A stretch of 64,000 bases of DNA from Sphaerisporangium sp040649355 (GCF_043197795.1 NZ_JBICTU010000034.1:1-64000); one strand, 5' to 3'. Shown: positions 48,735-57,905, numbered from the stretch's first letter. Made by a program: numbers and translations. The notes: a model not told the origin generated them from the sequence alone.

Positions 48735-49487
48735 TCAGCCGCCGCGGCGGATGCGCCCGGCGTAGCGGCTTTCGAGCGCCCGGTTGTGCTCGTCACCCCC
48801 GACGACGTTGGCCGAACGGTAGATCGGTGGCACCTCGCCCGCCTCCAGCAGCTCCCGCACCACCTCGGCGACGACCATCTGCGCGAGCAGGGCCGAGGTG
48901 ATCGTCGACACCGCTCCGAAGGCGCCGCCCTCCGGAAGCGGCATCACCGCGTCCCCGTACGGGGCACCGTTGTCGAGCACGACGTCGGCGAGGTCGAGCA
49001 GCTTGAGCCCGGAGGCGTGGCGGGACCTCATCTCGGTGCTGTGCCGCACCGAGGTCAGCGCGACCAGCCCGTGGCCGCGCTCCTTGACGATCGACGCCAG
49101 CTCGATCACCGAGCCGTTGACCCCGGAGCTGGAGATCATGACGAAGGCGTCCTGCGGCTGGATGGGCGCGAGGTCGTAGATGCGGTGGGCGATCGACGGG
49201 TCGCGTTCCAGCTCCGTGGACCGGAGCGCGCTTGGAGACTCCCCGCCGTAAAGTACGAGGTCACGCAGGGCCAGCCGGTTCGTGGGGACGAGCCCGCCGG
49301 CACGTCCAGCGATCTCCATCGCGATCGCCTCGGAGTGCCCGGAGCCGAACGCCTGGATCACTCCGCCACCGCGCAGGGCGGCGCAGAGCAGCCTCGCGGC
49401 CTCGCCCACGGCCCGCGCCTGGCTCGCGGCGACGTCGTGCACCAGCCTCTCGACCTTCTGTACGTAGTCGGCGGCACTGATGTCCAC
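48735..49487 (-). CDS. SIS-domain sugar-phosphate isomerase-like protein (UPF0309 type)
   Basis: 250 residues from the GTG at 49487, where aggag lies nine bases upstream. SIS fold: VIQAFGSGHSEAIAMEIAGRAGG, MISSSGVNGSVIELASIVKERG, VALTSVRHSTEM. The family (UPF0309) handles phosphosugars such as N-acetylmuramate or GlcNAc derivatives. It is upstream of and collinear with ngcEFG (136-bp gap with a promoter-like stretch), which fits a role in processing the imported sugar. Confidence 0.82.
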   Translation of the reverse strand: MDISAADYVQKVERLVHDVAASQARAVGEAARLLCAALRGGGVIQAFGSGHSEAIAMEIAGRAGGLVPTNRLALRDLVLYGGESPSALRSTELERDPSIAHRIYDLAPIQPQDAFVMISSSGVNGSVIELASIVKERGHGLVALTSVRHSTEMRSRHASGLKLLDLADVVLDNGAPYGDAVMPLPEGGAFGAVSTITSALLAQMVVAEVVRELLEAGEVPPIYRSANVVGGDEHNRALESRYAGRIRRGG

Positions 49488-49492
49488 TCGTC

Positions 49493-49594
49493 TCAGCTCC
49501 TCTCCACGGGGCGGCCCTCGAAGGCCCTGATCGCGAGCTCGGCCGCCTGGCGGGCACGCTCGTACGCGAGCCGCGCACCCCAGGCCACAATCAT
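49493..49594 (-). CDS. 33-residue leader ORF upstream of the SIS gene
   Basis: ATG with aaagga directly upstream encodes MIVAWGARLAYERARQAAEL then AIRAFEGRPVERS, ending five bases before the SIS start. The GC-rich codons and spacing suggest genuine, coupled translation. It may be a leader peptide or the surviving C terminus of an upstream gene. Confidence 0.4.
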   Translation of the reverse strand: MIVAWGARLAYERARQAAELAIRAFEGRPVERS

Positions 49595-49725
49595 TCCTTT
49601 CACTCACAGGCGATTGGATGAAAATAATTGCCCACGGCACGCTTAGCAAGAGCGTTCCCGCCAGATTCCGGACGGCACGCGGGCGCGGTCAGGACATCGC
49701 GGTATTCGGGCCCGCGCACGCGTGT

Positions 49726-49759
49726 GGGCCGCCCGGCTCCTCTGACGGCCGGGCGGCCC
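49726..49759 (-). terminator. Terminator after the oxalate decarboxylase gene
   Basis: gggccgcccggc / gccgggcggccc, a perfect 12-bp stem with a 10-base loop, 18 bases beyond the stop at 49777. Confidence 0.75.
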
Positions 49760-49776
49760 CGTACGGGCGCCGGCGG

Positions 49777-50922
49777 TTACCGGACGACGCTGTGCTTGCT
49801 CTTGGGGAGCGCCTCCACCATCGAACGCGGGATGTCGAGTGTGTCGGCGCTGACCTGCGGCGGGGTGTTGGCCATCCACTGGGTCAGCGAGATGTCCTCG
49901 AAGCGCGGGTTGCGGAACATCTCCAGGAACACCAGGGGCTCCGTGCCGAGGTTCTCGACGTAGTGCCCGTAGGCGAACGGCACGTACCCGACATCGCCCG
50001 CCTGGAAGTTGAACGTCCGGTTTAGCCCCGAGCTGGCGAACACCCCCATGCGGCCGAATCCGGAAATGTAGTACTGCCACTCGTCGTCGGTGGGATGCCA
50101 GTGCAGCTCCCGCAGCCCGCCCGGCTCGATCTCCACCAGGGCGGCGGAGATGGTGGTCGCCGCCGCGAAGTTCGTGGAGTCGGTGACGCGCACCGATCCG
50201 CCGTCGAACCGCTGGGGCGCCTGGGCGAGCATCCGGTGCTTGAACGTGCGCGGCACGTCGCCCGTCGGGCTCACCACCCGGTCGGACTCCAGCGGCGGCG
50301 GCACCTCGCCGCGGAAGATGTACTTCTCCTTCTCCGGCAGGTTCTCCATCTGCTCGGGCGTCCACCCGAAGTTCTTCGCCAGCACGCTCTTCGGCGTGTG
50401 GGCGAAGAAGTCGCTCATCATGAAGGTGGAGTTCTCCGAGAAACCGCCGTCATCGAACACCAGGAGGAATTCCACGCCCTCCTCCAGTGCCTGGATATAG
50501 TGCGGCACGCCCTTGGGGAAGAACCACAGGTCGCCTTTCTCGACGTCGTCGAGGAAATTACGTCCCTCCTGGTCGACGGCGCCGATCCGGCAGCTTCCCT
50601 CCAGCACGTAGGCCCATTCGGCCTCCTTGTGCCAGTGCAACTCGCGGTAGACGCCCGGGTCGAGCTTCATGTCGACGCCGGCCAGCGTGGTGGCGATCGG
50701 GAGTTCCCGCTGGGTCACCTCCCGGGTCCAGCCGCCTTCCTCGATCCTGGTGTGGGCCATGGAGAAGGAGAACTTCATGTTGGGCACGGTGCCGTAGTCG
50801 GTCGCCGGCGGGGTGAGCAGGTCGGGATTCTGCCGGTCCAGCTCGATGTTCCGGGGGCCGGTGTCCAGGGCGCCCTGGCTGCCGCGCTGTGGTTGCGGGA
50901 TGCCGTCGGTCGAATAGGTCAT
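49777..50922 (-). CDS. oxdC: Oxalate decarboxylase (bicupin, Mn-dependent)
   Basis: 381 residues. First cupin Mn ligands His96, His98, Glu102 (ELHWHKEAEWAYVLEG) and His141 (GVPHYIQ); second cupin ELHWHPTDDEWQYYISG and YGHYVENL. The active-site lid SENST at 162-166 carries the catalytic Glu163 (B. subtilis OxdC has SENST at 161-165), which marks a decarboxylase and not an oxidase. It converts oxalate to formate and CO2. Co-transcribed with the upstream Nramp transporter (52-bp gap), which could supply its Mn. Confidence 0.92.
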   Translation of the reverse strand: MTYSTDGIPQPQRGSQGALDTGPRNIELDRQNPDLLTPPATDYGTVPNMKFSFSMAHTRIEEGGWTREVTQRELPIATTLAGVDMKLDPGVYRELHWHKEAEWAYVLEGSCRIGAVDQEGRNFLDDVEKGDLWFFPKGVPHYIQALEEGVEFLLVFDDGGFSENSTFMMSDFFAHTPKSVLAKNFGWTPEQMENLPEKEKYIFRGEVPPPLESDRVVSPTGDVPRTFKHRMLAQAPQRFDGGSVRVTDSTNFAAATTISAALVEIEPGGLRELHWHPTDDEWQYYISGFGRMGVFASSGLNRTFNFQAGDVGYVPFAYGHYVENLGTEPLVFLEMFRNPRFEDISLTQWMANTPPQVSADTLDIPRSMVEALPKSKHSVVR

Positions 50923-50974
50923 GCGGGCTCATCTCCTCGAATCGCTGGGGCCGGTTTCCGGCGGGGCTCGGTGT

Positions 50975-52267
50975 TCAGAACAGGAGGGTCAACGGGAGGC
51001 AACATCCAAGGACGGCCACCGCGGCCCCCGCGCACGCCGCGATCCGCGTGGTGAGCGGAGCGTTGACCAGCGGGCCCATGACGGAGCGGTCGCGGCAGAA
51101 GTAGACGAGAAGGAACAGCGCCACGGGCACGCCGAGGGAGATGACCACCTGGCTGAGGATCAGCAGGCTGGTCATGGGCACGCCGAGCATCAGCGCGACG
51201 ACGGCCGGGGTCATCGTGACCAGGCGCCGCAGGTAGACGGGTACGCGGCGGCCGAGGAAGCCCTCCATCACCACGTCGCCCGCCAGCGTCCCGACCCCGC
51301 AGGACGAGATCCCCGACGACAGCAGCGTGACGGCGAACGCCAGAGCGGCGGCGCCGCCGGCCCGGCTCAGCAGCTCCGCGTGGGCCGCCGGCAGATCACC
51401 GGTCCAGGTTCCGCCCGTCCAGGCGCCGAGCCCGGCGCCCAGGGCGAGCATCGCCACGTTGACGATCGTGGCGGTGCCGAGGCCGAGCAGGCAGTCCGTA
51501 CGCAGCGCCCGCCGTACGAGAGCGGGTCGCCGCCAGGCCGCGCCGGCCGGCCACCCCCGTCCCTGCACGAGCGCGGAGTGCAGGTAGATGGCGTGCGGCA
51601 TGACGGTGGCTCCGACGATCCCCATGGCCAGGATCACCGAGCCCCCGCCGTCCAGGCGCGGTACGAGCCCGCCCGCCAGCCCGGCCGCGGACTGATGACC
51701 CACGAGCAGGATGTCGTAGACCACGCCCGCCCCGACGAGCACCAGGCTCGCGGCGCTCATGAGCTCGAACCGCCGCGTCCGGCCGCGCCGCCGCATGCGG
51801 AGCATGAGCAGCGCCACCACGGCGGTGATCAGCGCCGACATCCCGGGCGGCATCCCGAAGAGCAGGTGCATGCCGATGGCCGCGCCGACGAACTCGGCCA
51901 GGTCCGTGGCGAGCACCACCACCTCGGCCTGCGCCCACAGCAGCAGGCCGCCGCGCCGGGAGAACCGCTCGCGGCACAGCCGGGGCAGGCTCTTGCCGGT
52001 CACCATGCCGAGCTTGGCGGCCTGGAACTGCACGAGGATCGCCACCAGGCTCGCCAGCACGACCACCCATACGAGCGTGTAGCCCGAGGTCGCGCCGGCC
52101 ATGAGGTTCGTGGCGACGTTGCCGGGGTCCACGTAGGCGATCGAGGCGACGAAGGCCGGTCCGAGCACCGGTGCCATACGCGAACCGCCGGGTCTCAGGG
52201 AGCCCCGTGGCGCCGCGGGGAACCGAGCGGGGGACCGCCCGAGCACCAGCGTGCCGTCGTCGTTCAT
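50975..52267 (-). CDS. mntH: Nramp-family divalent metal (Mn2+) transporter
   Basis: 430 residues from the ATG at 52267 (gggagg upstream). About 11 hydrophobic segments. The metal-site motifs are Asp-Pro-Gly-Asn in VASIAYVDPGNVATN (TM1) and Met-Pro-His in VGATVMPHAIYLHS (TM6). Proton-driven import of Mn2+ or Fe2+ is expected. Its position just upstream of a Mn-dependent oxalate decarboxylase makes Mn the likely cargo. Its start overlaps the stop of a short upstream ORF as ATGA. Confidence 0.9.
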   Translation of the reverse strand: MNDDGTLVLGRSPARFPAAPRGSLRPGGSRMAPVLGPAFVASIAYVDPGNVATNLMAGATSGYTLVWVVVLASLVAILVQFQAAKLGMVTGKSLPRLCRERFSRRGGLLLWAQAEVVVLATDLAEFVGAAIGMHLLFGMPPGMSALITAVVALLMLRMRRRGRTRRFELMSAASLVLVGAGVVYDILLVGHQSAAGLAGGLVPRLDGGGSVILAMGIVGATVMPHAIYLHSALVQGRGWPAGAAWRRPALVRRALRTDCLLGLGTATIVNVAMLALGAGLGAWTGGTWTGDLPAAHAELLSRAGGAAALAFAVTLLSSGISSCGVGTLAGDVVMEGFLGRRVPVYLRRLVTMTPAVVALMLGVPMTSLLILSQVVISLGVPVALFLLVYFCRDRSVMGPLVNAPLTTRIAACAGAAVAVLGCCLPLTLLF

Positions 52268-52464
52268 CCTGCCTCCCGATGTGTTTCCTGACCGCGGCGT
52301 GCGGTGACGGCGAGCGTCCACCGGCCGGCGGGCATGGAACCCCGCCTCGACATCGCAGACTTCCCACTACCAATGAGTTCCAGAAAAGTCTGAATTAGAG
52401 GGATGTCGCAGTCGTGGCACCGTGAATCATGAATTACCCATTCAAGGGATGAAGACGCAGGCAT
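52264..52464 (-). CDS. Possible leader ORF with a His/Cys cluster before the Nramp gene
   Basis: 66 residues starting MPASSSLEWVIHDSRCHDCD, with gaggcg before the ATG. Its TGA overlaps the Nramp ATG (ATGA), so coupling is possible. IHDSRCHDCD could bind a metal. The first half uses AT-ending codons, unlike genuine genes here, so this is only a candidate. Confidence 0.25.
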   Translation of the reverse strand: MPASSSLEWVIHDSRCHDCDIPLIQTFLELIGSGKSAMSRRGSMPAGRWTLAVTARRGQETHREAG

Positions 52465-52782
52465 GACGCCTCGATGAAGCAAATAAACAGCACGCTCTAG
52501 TAATTCACCCCTCTGCCTTTAAAGAACATGAAGTCGTATAAATAGCGACTTTCCGGTAAAGGGTCGTGGGGAAATATCCGCTTTCTTCGCCACGAAACCC
52601 CTGACACCCCTGGCACACACCACCCGCTTGCGGATCCGGGACCTGTGCCGCCTTGGAGGGGCCACAATGATGGGGGAGAGGATCGGCGAGCCCGCTGGGG
52701 TCAATATGTGTGGGGGTCTGATCGCGTCCGGCAGGTCCGGGCCGTACGGCACATCATCGTCTGAGTCGATTGGCTGGAGATC
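52465..52782. other. AT-rich divergent promoter region
   Basis: Contains a dyad aagtcg...cgactt at 52531-52551 around tataaatag, which could be a -10 element covered by an operator. It drives either the Nramp operon or the DUF2087 gene. No known metal riboswitch pattern was recognised. Confidence 0.4.
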
Positions 52783-53295
52783 ATGAGCGAGGAAGAGATC
52801 AGGCGCGTCCTCGGACTGCTCTATCAGGACGACACGCTGCGGGTCCTCTCCGCTCTGGTCCTGAACGGCGGCACGGACGCCTCCGGGCTCGACCAGGAGG
52901 CCGTACGACGGGCCCTCGACCGGCTCGAACGCGGCGGGCTGGCCGAGAGGTCCGAGGACGGCTGGCACGTGCGGCGCGAGAGGTTCCGCGAGCTGCTGCA
53001 CGCCACGGCCAAACCCGCCGCCCCGGTCTCCGCCGAGGACAGGATGATCCAGAAGTTCCTGGTCGAAGGCCGGTTACGGGCGATCCCCACGCGGCGCGAG
53101 AAGCGGCTGGTCGTGCTCGACTACATCGCCCGCGTCTTCGAGCCCGGCATACGCTACGCGGAGAAGGACGTGAACGTCGCCCTGCGCGGCTTCCACGACG
53201 ACTTCGCGGCACTGCGCCGCTACCTCGTCGACGAGGGCATGCTGACCAGGGAGAGCAACATCTACTGGCGCAGCGGCGGCTCAGTGGACACCTGA
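52783..53295 (+). CDS. DUF2087-containing winged-helix-type regulator
   Basis: 170 residues. The N-terminal HTH-like half (about 1-75) has RVLSALVLNGGT and ALDRLERGGLAERS. The C-terminal DUF2087 (about 85-165) has IQKFLVEGRLRAIPTRREKRLVVLDYIARVFEPGIRYAEKDVN and YLVDEGMLTRE. The family is seen as small transcriptional regulators; its ligand is unknown. The last 34 bases overlap the convergent dehydrogenase gene. Confidence 0.85.
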   Translation: MSEEEIRRVLGLLYQDDTLRVLSALVLNGGTDASGLDQEAVRRALDRLERGGLAERSEDGWHVRRERFRELLHATAKPAAPVSAEDRMIQKFLVEGRLRAIPTRREKRLVVLDYIARVFEPGIRYAEKDVNVALRGFHDDFAALRRYLVDEGMLTRESNIYWRSGGSVDT

Positions 53296-54596
53296 CCCGC
53301 CCTCGCCTCGTCCGGCGCGCCGGAGGTGATCGGCACCGACCCTCCTCGCACGAGATCGAGCTGCACGGTCTGGCGGGGCAGCACGGCGGCCAGGAGCCAG
53401 CTGCCCGCGATGCGCGTACGCCCCCCGGGAATCGCCAGCAGATGGTAGCCGCGCGTCACCGCCTTGGCGACCAGGCCCGACAGCGGGACGCCGAGCGGGT
53501 TGGCGGCGGCCTTCACGCCCCCGAGGTCGACCACGAAGCCCAGATCGTGGTGCCGGTACGGGCGGCGCTCCGCGCGGCCGTACGACGCGGCGAGGTTGTA
53601 GGCCACGCGCTTGCCCTGCCGGCCGGCGTGCTGCGCGGTCATGGCCGTGTACTCGCCCGGGCGGGTCAGGTCCGGCACCGCCGCCGCGTCGCCGCAGGCG
53701 AAGATCTCCGGATGCCCCGGCACGTTCAGGTACTCGTCGACGAGGAGGCGCCCCTTCTTCGTCGGCAGTCCCAGCGTCTCCACGAGCGGGTCGGGGCCGA
53801 CCCCGACGCACCAGACCAGGGAACGGGTCGCCACGAACTCCCCGTCGGAGAGCTTGACCCCTTCGTCGGTGGCCTCGGCGACGGTCGTACCGGTGCGGAT
53901 CTCCATGCCCCGGTCGGCCAGGGTCCGGTGGGCCGTGCGGGAGAGGCGTTCGTCCAGCTCGGGCAGGATGTGGGGGGCCTTGTCGACCAGGATCCAGCGG
54001 AGCTCCTGCTCGCGCAGGCCGGGCCTGTGCCGCTTGGCGTCCACGGTGAGCAACTGCCCCTGGGCCGCCACCTCGGTGCCCGTGTAGCCCGCGCCCACGA
54101 CGACGAACGTACAGCGCGCGTTCCTCTCCTTGGCGTCGGTGGCCGTGTCGGCCAGCTCGATCTGCCGGATGAGATGGTCGCGCAGGTACAGCGCCTCGGC
54201 GATGCTGCGGAAACCGTGCGCGTGCTCCGACACGCCGGGGACGGGCAGCAGCTTGTTGACGCTGCCGACCGCGATGACCAGCCTGTCGTAGCCCAGCTCG
54301 CGGGGCCTGCCCTCGGCGTCGGTGCACTCCACCCGGCGTCCCTCGATGTCCACCTTGTCGACGCTCGCCAGGAGGTTTCGTACACCGGGGCAGCTGCCCG
54401 CCAGCGGTACCGCCACCTTGCGCGGGTCCAGGATCCCCGCCGCCACCTCGGGCAGCAGAGGCAGGTAGAGGAAGTAGTCGGCCGGGTTGATCAGGACGAT
54501 CTCGATCGCGCCCCTGGCCAGGCGGGAGAGCCGCCGCGCCGCGGTGAAGCCCGCGAATCCTCCGCCTACGATGACGACGCGCTGCCGATTGGGCAT
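53262..54596 (-). CDS. Type II NADH:quinone oxidoreductase-like FAD protein
   Basis: 444 residues from the ATG at 54596 (gaaagga eight bases upstream). FAD site VVIVGGGFAGFTAARRLSR, the NADH site FVVVGAGYTGTEVAAQGQ, and IFACGDAAAVPDLTRPGEY near the C terminus. The last ~60 residues are moderately hydrophobic (GLVAKAVTRGYHLLAIPG) as in membrane-associated NDH-2. It should pass electrons from NADH to menaquinone without pumping protons. Confidence 0.87.
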   Translation of the reverse strand: MPNRQRVVIVGGGFAGFTAARRLSRLARGAIEIVLINPADYFLYLPLLPEVAAGILDPRKVAVPLAGSCPGVRNLLASVDKVDIEGRRVECTDAEGRPRELGYDRLVIAVGSVNKLLPVPGVSEHAHGFRSIAEALYLRDHLIRQIELADTATDAKERNARCTFVVVGAGYTGTEVAAQGQLLTVDAKRHRPGLREQELRWILVDKAPHILPELDERLSRTAHRTLADRGMEIRTGTTVAEATDEGVKLSDGEFVATRSLVWCVGVGPDPLVETLGLPTKKGRLLVDEYLNVPGHPEIFACGDAAAVPDLTRPGEYTAMTAQHAGRQGKRVAYNLAASYGRAERRPYRHHDLGFVVDLGGVKAAANPLGVPLSGLVAKAVTRGYHLLAIPGGRTRIAGSWLLAAVLPRQTVQLDLVRGGSVPITSGAPDEARAGQVSTEPPLRQ

Positions 54597-54872
54597 GGAC
54601 ACGTTCCTTTCAGCTCGGCTGCGGGCGCTTCACGTGCTCAGTCCTCTCGCGTACCCGTCTGGGTCCCCAGGAATCCATCTCGCCGGCACGACCCGCTCCC
54701 GCGGCCGGGAGACGGGCGCCGCCGGTCCGCGCCGACGACGCCGGTGAGACGATCAATATTTACCTACCGAGTGACTGGGTTGTAGTGTGCCCGGCAAAGG
54801 GCAGTCCGGCGGGATGACGGTTCTCGGTCAGGCGCACTCCGTGTGCCACGGGGGCAGGGAGTTGCGGGACAC

Positions 54873-56171
54873 ATGAAGATCAGGAAGAGGGGCGCCGCCG
54901 GCGCGATCGCGCTCGGCCTCGTCCTCGCCCTCGCCGCGTGCGGCGGTTCGAGTGATCCGGGCGCTTCCGGCGGCGGTTCCGGCGCCGCGGGCGGCACGTT
55001 CACGTACTGGACGAGCGGCTGGCAGCCCGACCAGATCGCCGAGATCGACGCGGCCTTCGACAAGGCCCACCCCGGGATGCACGCCAAGGGGCAGTACATC
55101 GCCAGCTCCGACCAGTTCCTGCCCAAGGTGATCGCGGCGCTGAAGAACGGCACCCAGCCCACGGTGCTGCTCACCCAGAACCCCTCTGATCTCCCGGTGA
55201 TCGAGCAGAGCGGGAAGCTCGTCCCGCTCGACGGCAAGCTGACCGCCGAGACCGACGCGCTGTACCCCGGCATCAAGGAATCGCTGTTCTACAAGGGCCA
55301 CCAGCTGGGCATCGCCCTGGCCGGCGTGGGCGACATCGTGCTGTTCTACAACAAGAAGGCCTTCGCCGACGCGGGCATCAAGAGCCCGCCCGCGACCTGG
55401 ACCGAGCTCGCCGAGGACGCCAGGAAGCTGTCCGACCCCGCCAAGAACAAGTACGGCTTCTACGTGCCGCTCGGCGAGGCCGAGTGGATCACCTTCGCGT
55501 GGACGCCGATGCTGCACGCCGAGGGCGGGTCGTTCCTCAACGCCGAAGGCACGGCCACCGCCTTCAACAGCCCCGCCGGGGTCAGGGCGCTCACCACCTG
55601 GGTCGACCTGGTCAAGGGCAAGGCGGCGCCGAGCACCAGCTACGCCCAGGCGGGCAGTTTCGACGGGGCGCCCGCGTTCGCCAGCGGCACCGTCGCCATG
55701 ATCGTGAACGGCCAGTGGGCGGTGCCGACCTTCGGCAAGGCCGGGGTCGACTTCGGCGTGGCCCCCATGCCGAAGGGCGCCGCCGGCACCTCGACGAGCA
55801 TGGGCATCGGGGTGGCCGCGCTGCTGAAGACGGGCGCGGACGCCGAGAAGGCGGGCCTCGCGTTCCTGAAGTTCCTGACCACCCCCCAGCGCGGCGCCTA
55901 CCTCGCGGCCAAGAACGGCGGCCTGCCGTCGGACCCGGCCCAGCTGGAGCAGCAGGCGCTGAAGGACCACATCGCCCAGGACCCGACGTACACCGTCTTC
56001 GCCGAGGCGGAGAAGACCGGCAAGGTCCGCCCGATCACCCCCGCCTACAACGCGATCTCCCAAAGCCTCTGGACGGAGATCAACGCGGCTCTGAAGGGGC
56101 AGAAGACCCCGGCCGAGGCACTGGCCAAGGCGGCGCGAGAGGGAGACGCGGCGCTGAAGAAACTCGGCTGA
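54873..56171 (+). CDS. Sugar ABC transporter substrate-binding lipoprotein
   Basis: 432 residues from the ATG at 54873. Lipobox LALAAC with Cys23, then a Gly/Ser linker. The extracellular solute-binding family 1 pattern is FTYWTSGWQPDQIAEIDAAFDKAHPG and DIVLFYNKKAFADAGIKSPPATWTEL. It heads a three-gene operon with two permeases (stop/start overlap). The sugar is unknown; there is no ATPase gene, so MsiK-type sharing is likely. Confidence 0.87.
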   Translation: MKIRKRGAAGAIALGLVLALAACGGSSDPGASGGGSGAAGGTFTYWTSGWQPDQIAEIDAAFDKAHPGMHAKGQYIASSDQFLPKVIAALKNGTQPTVLLTQNPSDLPVIEQSGKLVPLDGKLTAETDALYPGIKESLFYKGHQLGIALAGVGDIVLFYNKKAFADAGIKSPPATWTELAEDARKLSDPAKNKYGFYVPLGEAEWITFAWTPMLHAEGGSFLNAEGTATAFNSPAGVRALTTWVDLVKGKAAPSTSYAQAGSFDGAPAFASGTVAMIVNGQWAVPTFGKAGVDFGVAPMPKGAAGTSTSMGIGVAALLKTGADAEKAGLAFLKFLTTPQRGAYLAAKNGGLPSDPAQLEQQALKDHIAQDPTYTVFAEAEKTGKVRPITPAYNAISQSLWTEINAALKGQKTPAEALAKAAREGDAALKKLG

Positions 56172-57046
56172 TGCGGCGACGGCACCGCACCTGGACCCTC
56201 GCCTACGCGTTCGTGGCGCCCACGGTGGTGCTCACCGTGGTCTTCTCCCTCGTCCCGCTGGCGATGCTCCTGTGGCGCAGCCTGTACAGCGGAGGGGTGT
56301 TCGACGCCTCGCCCGAGTTCGTCGGGCTCGGGAACTACGGGCAGATGCTGCGCGAGGGCGGCGGCCACGCGCTCGGCGTGACCGGCGTCTACACGGCAGG
56401 CTTCATCCTGCTGACGATGGGGGTGGGCCTCGGGCTCGCGCTGCTGCTCAACTCCGGCGCGCCCGGCGTGGCCCGGGTGCGGGCACCGTTCGTCATCCCG
56501 CTCGTCGTGCCCGTCGTCGCCACCGCGCTGATCTGGGCCAACATGTTCGCGCCGCAGTTCGGGCTGATCAACAGGCTGCTCCGCGCCCTCCGTCTTCCCC
56601 AGGCGGACTTCCTGTCCTCGCCGGGGCCGGCCCTGGTCGCGGTGCTGACCTTCGGCGCCTGGCAGTTCTTCGGGCAGAACGTCATCCTCTACGTGGCGGC
56701 CCTGAAGTCCGTCCCGGGTGACGTCCTCGACGCGGCCAGCGTCGACGGGGCGGGGGCGTGGCGCAGGTTCGCCCATGTCCAGTGGCCGATGATGCGCCGC
56801 CACACCCTGCTGATCTGGGTTGTCACCACGCTGACCGGCCTGCAGACGTTCACCCAGATCTACGTGCTGACGCAGGGCGGCCCGGACGGCGCGACCCAGA
56901 CCGCTCTCTACTACGTCTACAACGAGGGGTTCGTCCAGTTCGACACCGGGCGCGCCAACGCCATGGGCGTCGCGCTGTTCCTGCTGTCCCTGCTGATCAC
57001 GATCACGCAGATCTGGCTGCTCGGGAGGGCCGGCCGTGCCCGCTAG
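56171..57046 (+). CDS. Sugar ABC permease 1
   Basis: 291 residues. Its ATG overlaps the preceding stop by one base (TGATG). Six hydrophobic segments; a MalF/UgpA-type permease with the EAA-like loop DAASVDGAGAWRRFAHVQWP. Co-translated with the binding protein. Confidence 0.87.
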   Translation: MRRRHRTWTLAYAFVAPTVVLTVVFSLVPLAMLLWRSLYSGGVFDASPEFVGLGNYGQMLREGGGHALGVTGVYTAGFILLTMGVGLGLALLLNSGAPGVARVRAPFVIPLVVPVVATALIWANMFAPQFGLINRLLRALRLPQADFLSSPGPALVAVLTFGAWQFFGQNVILYVAALKSVPGDVLDAASVDGAGAWRRFAHVQWPMMRRHTLLIWVVTTLTGLQTFTQIYVLTQGGPDGATQTALYYVYNEGFVQFDTGRANAMGVALFLLSLLITITQIWLLGRAGRAR

Positions 57047-57860
57047 CCTGATCGCCCGCCGCTCGGTGGTCTACCTGCTGCTCGGCCTGGCCGTCGTCAT
57101 CGTGGCGTTCCCGCTCGTCTGGATGGCGGTGAGCGCGCTGAAGACCGACGCCGAGATCATCAACCCGGCGGCACCGCTGCTGCCGGCGCACCCCGAGTGG
57201 TCGAACATCGGGCGCGCCCTGTCGCAGGCGCCGTTCGGCCGCTGGTACCTCAACACCGCGATCTTCGGCGTGGCGGCCACCGCGGGGCAGCTCGCGAGCG
57301 GGCTGCTGGCGGGCTACGCGTTCGCCATGCTCGACTTCCCGGGCAAACGGCTGCTCTTCGTCGTCGCGCTGAGCGGGCTGATGGTGCCGTTCAGCGCGAT
57401 CATCGTCCCCATGTCGCAGCTTCTCGGCGAGCTGCGCTGGCTGAACACCTACCAGGGCCTGATCGTGCCGAACATCGCCTCCGGGCTGGGCGCCTTCCTG
57501 TTCCGGCAGTTCTTCCTCGGGACGCCGCGGGAGCTGGGGGAGGCGGCCCGCATCGACGGGGCGTCGGAGTCGCGGGTGTTCTTCGACGTGTACGCCCCGC
57601 TTGCGCGGCCGGTGGTCGCCGCGCTGGCCATCATCCTGTTCCTGCAGAACTGGAACAACTTCCTGTTCCCGCTGATCGTGGTGAACACCACCGAGATGTC
57701 GGTCCTGTCGCAGGGGCTGTCCGTGTTCCAGAGTCAGTTCACCACCCAGTACAACCTGATCATGGCGGCGTCGCTCATCACGATCGTCCCGGTGCTCCTC
57801 GTCGCGGTCGCGGCGCAGCGCCACATCATCGAGGGCATCACGCTCGGCGCCCTCGACTGA
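57036..57860 (+). CDS. Sugar ABC permease 2
   Basis: 274 residues from the GTG at 57036, overlapping the previous gene by 11 bases. MalG/UgpE-type: six hydrophobic segments and EAARIDGASESRVFFDVYAP as the EAA motif. Closes the operon; a terminator follows. Confidence 0.87.
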   Translation: MPASLIARRSVVYLLLGLAVVIVAFPLVWMAVSALKTDAEIINPAAPLLPAHPEWSNIGRALSQAPFGRWYLNTAIFGVAATAGQLASGLLAGYAFAMLDFPGKRLLFVVALSGLMVPFSAIIVPMSQLLGELRWLNTYQGLIVPNIASGLGAFLFRQFFLGTPRELGEAARIDGASESRVFFDVYAPLARPVVAALAIILFLQNWNNFLFPLIVVNTTEMSVLSQGLSVFQSQFTTQYNLIMAASLITIVPVLLVAVAAQRHIIEGITLGALD

Positions 57861-57872
57861 CCGGCCCGCCCC

Positions 57873-57905
57873 GGCCGGTGGCACGGCCCGTCCCGGCCAC
57901 CGGCC
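57873..57905. terminator. Convergent terminator
   Basis: ggccggtgg / ccaccggcc, 9-bp arms with a 15-base loop, between the convergent stops at 57860 and 57914. Confidence 0.6.
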
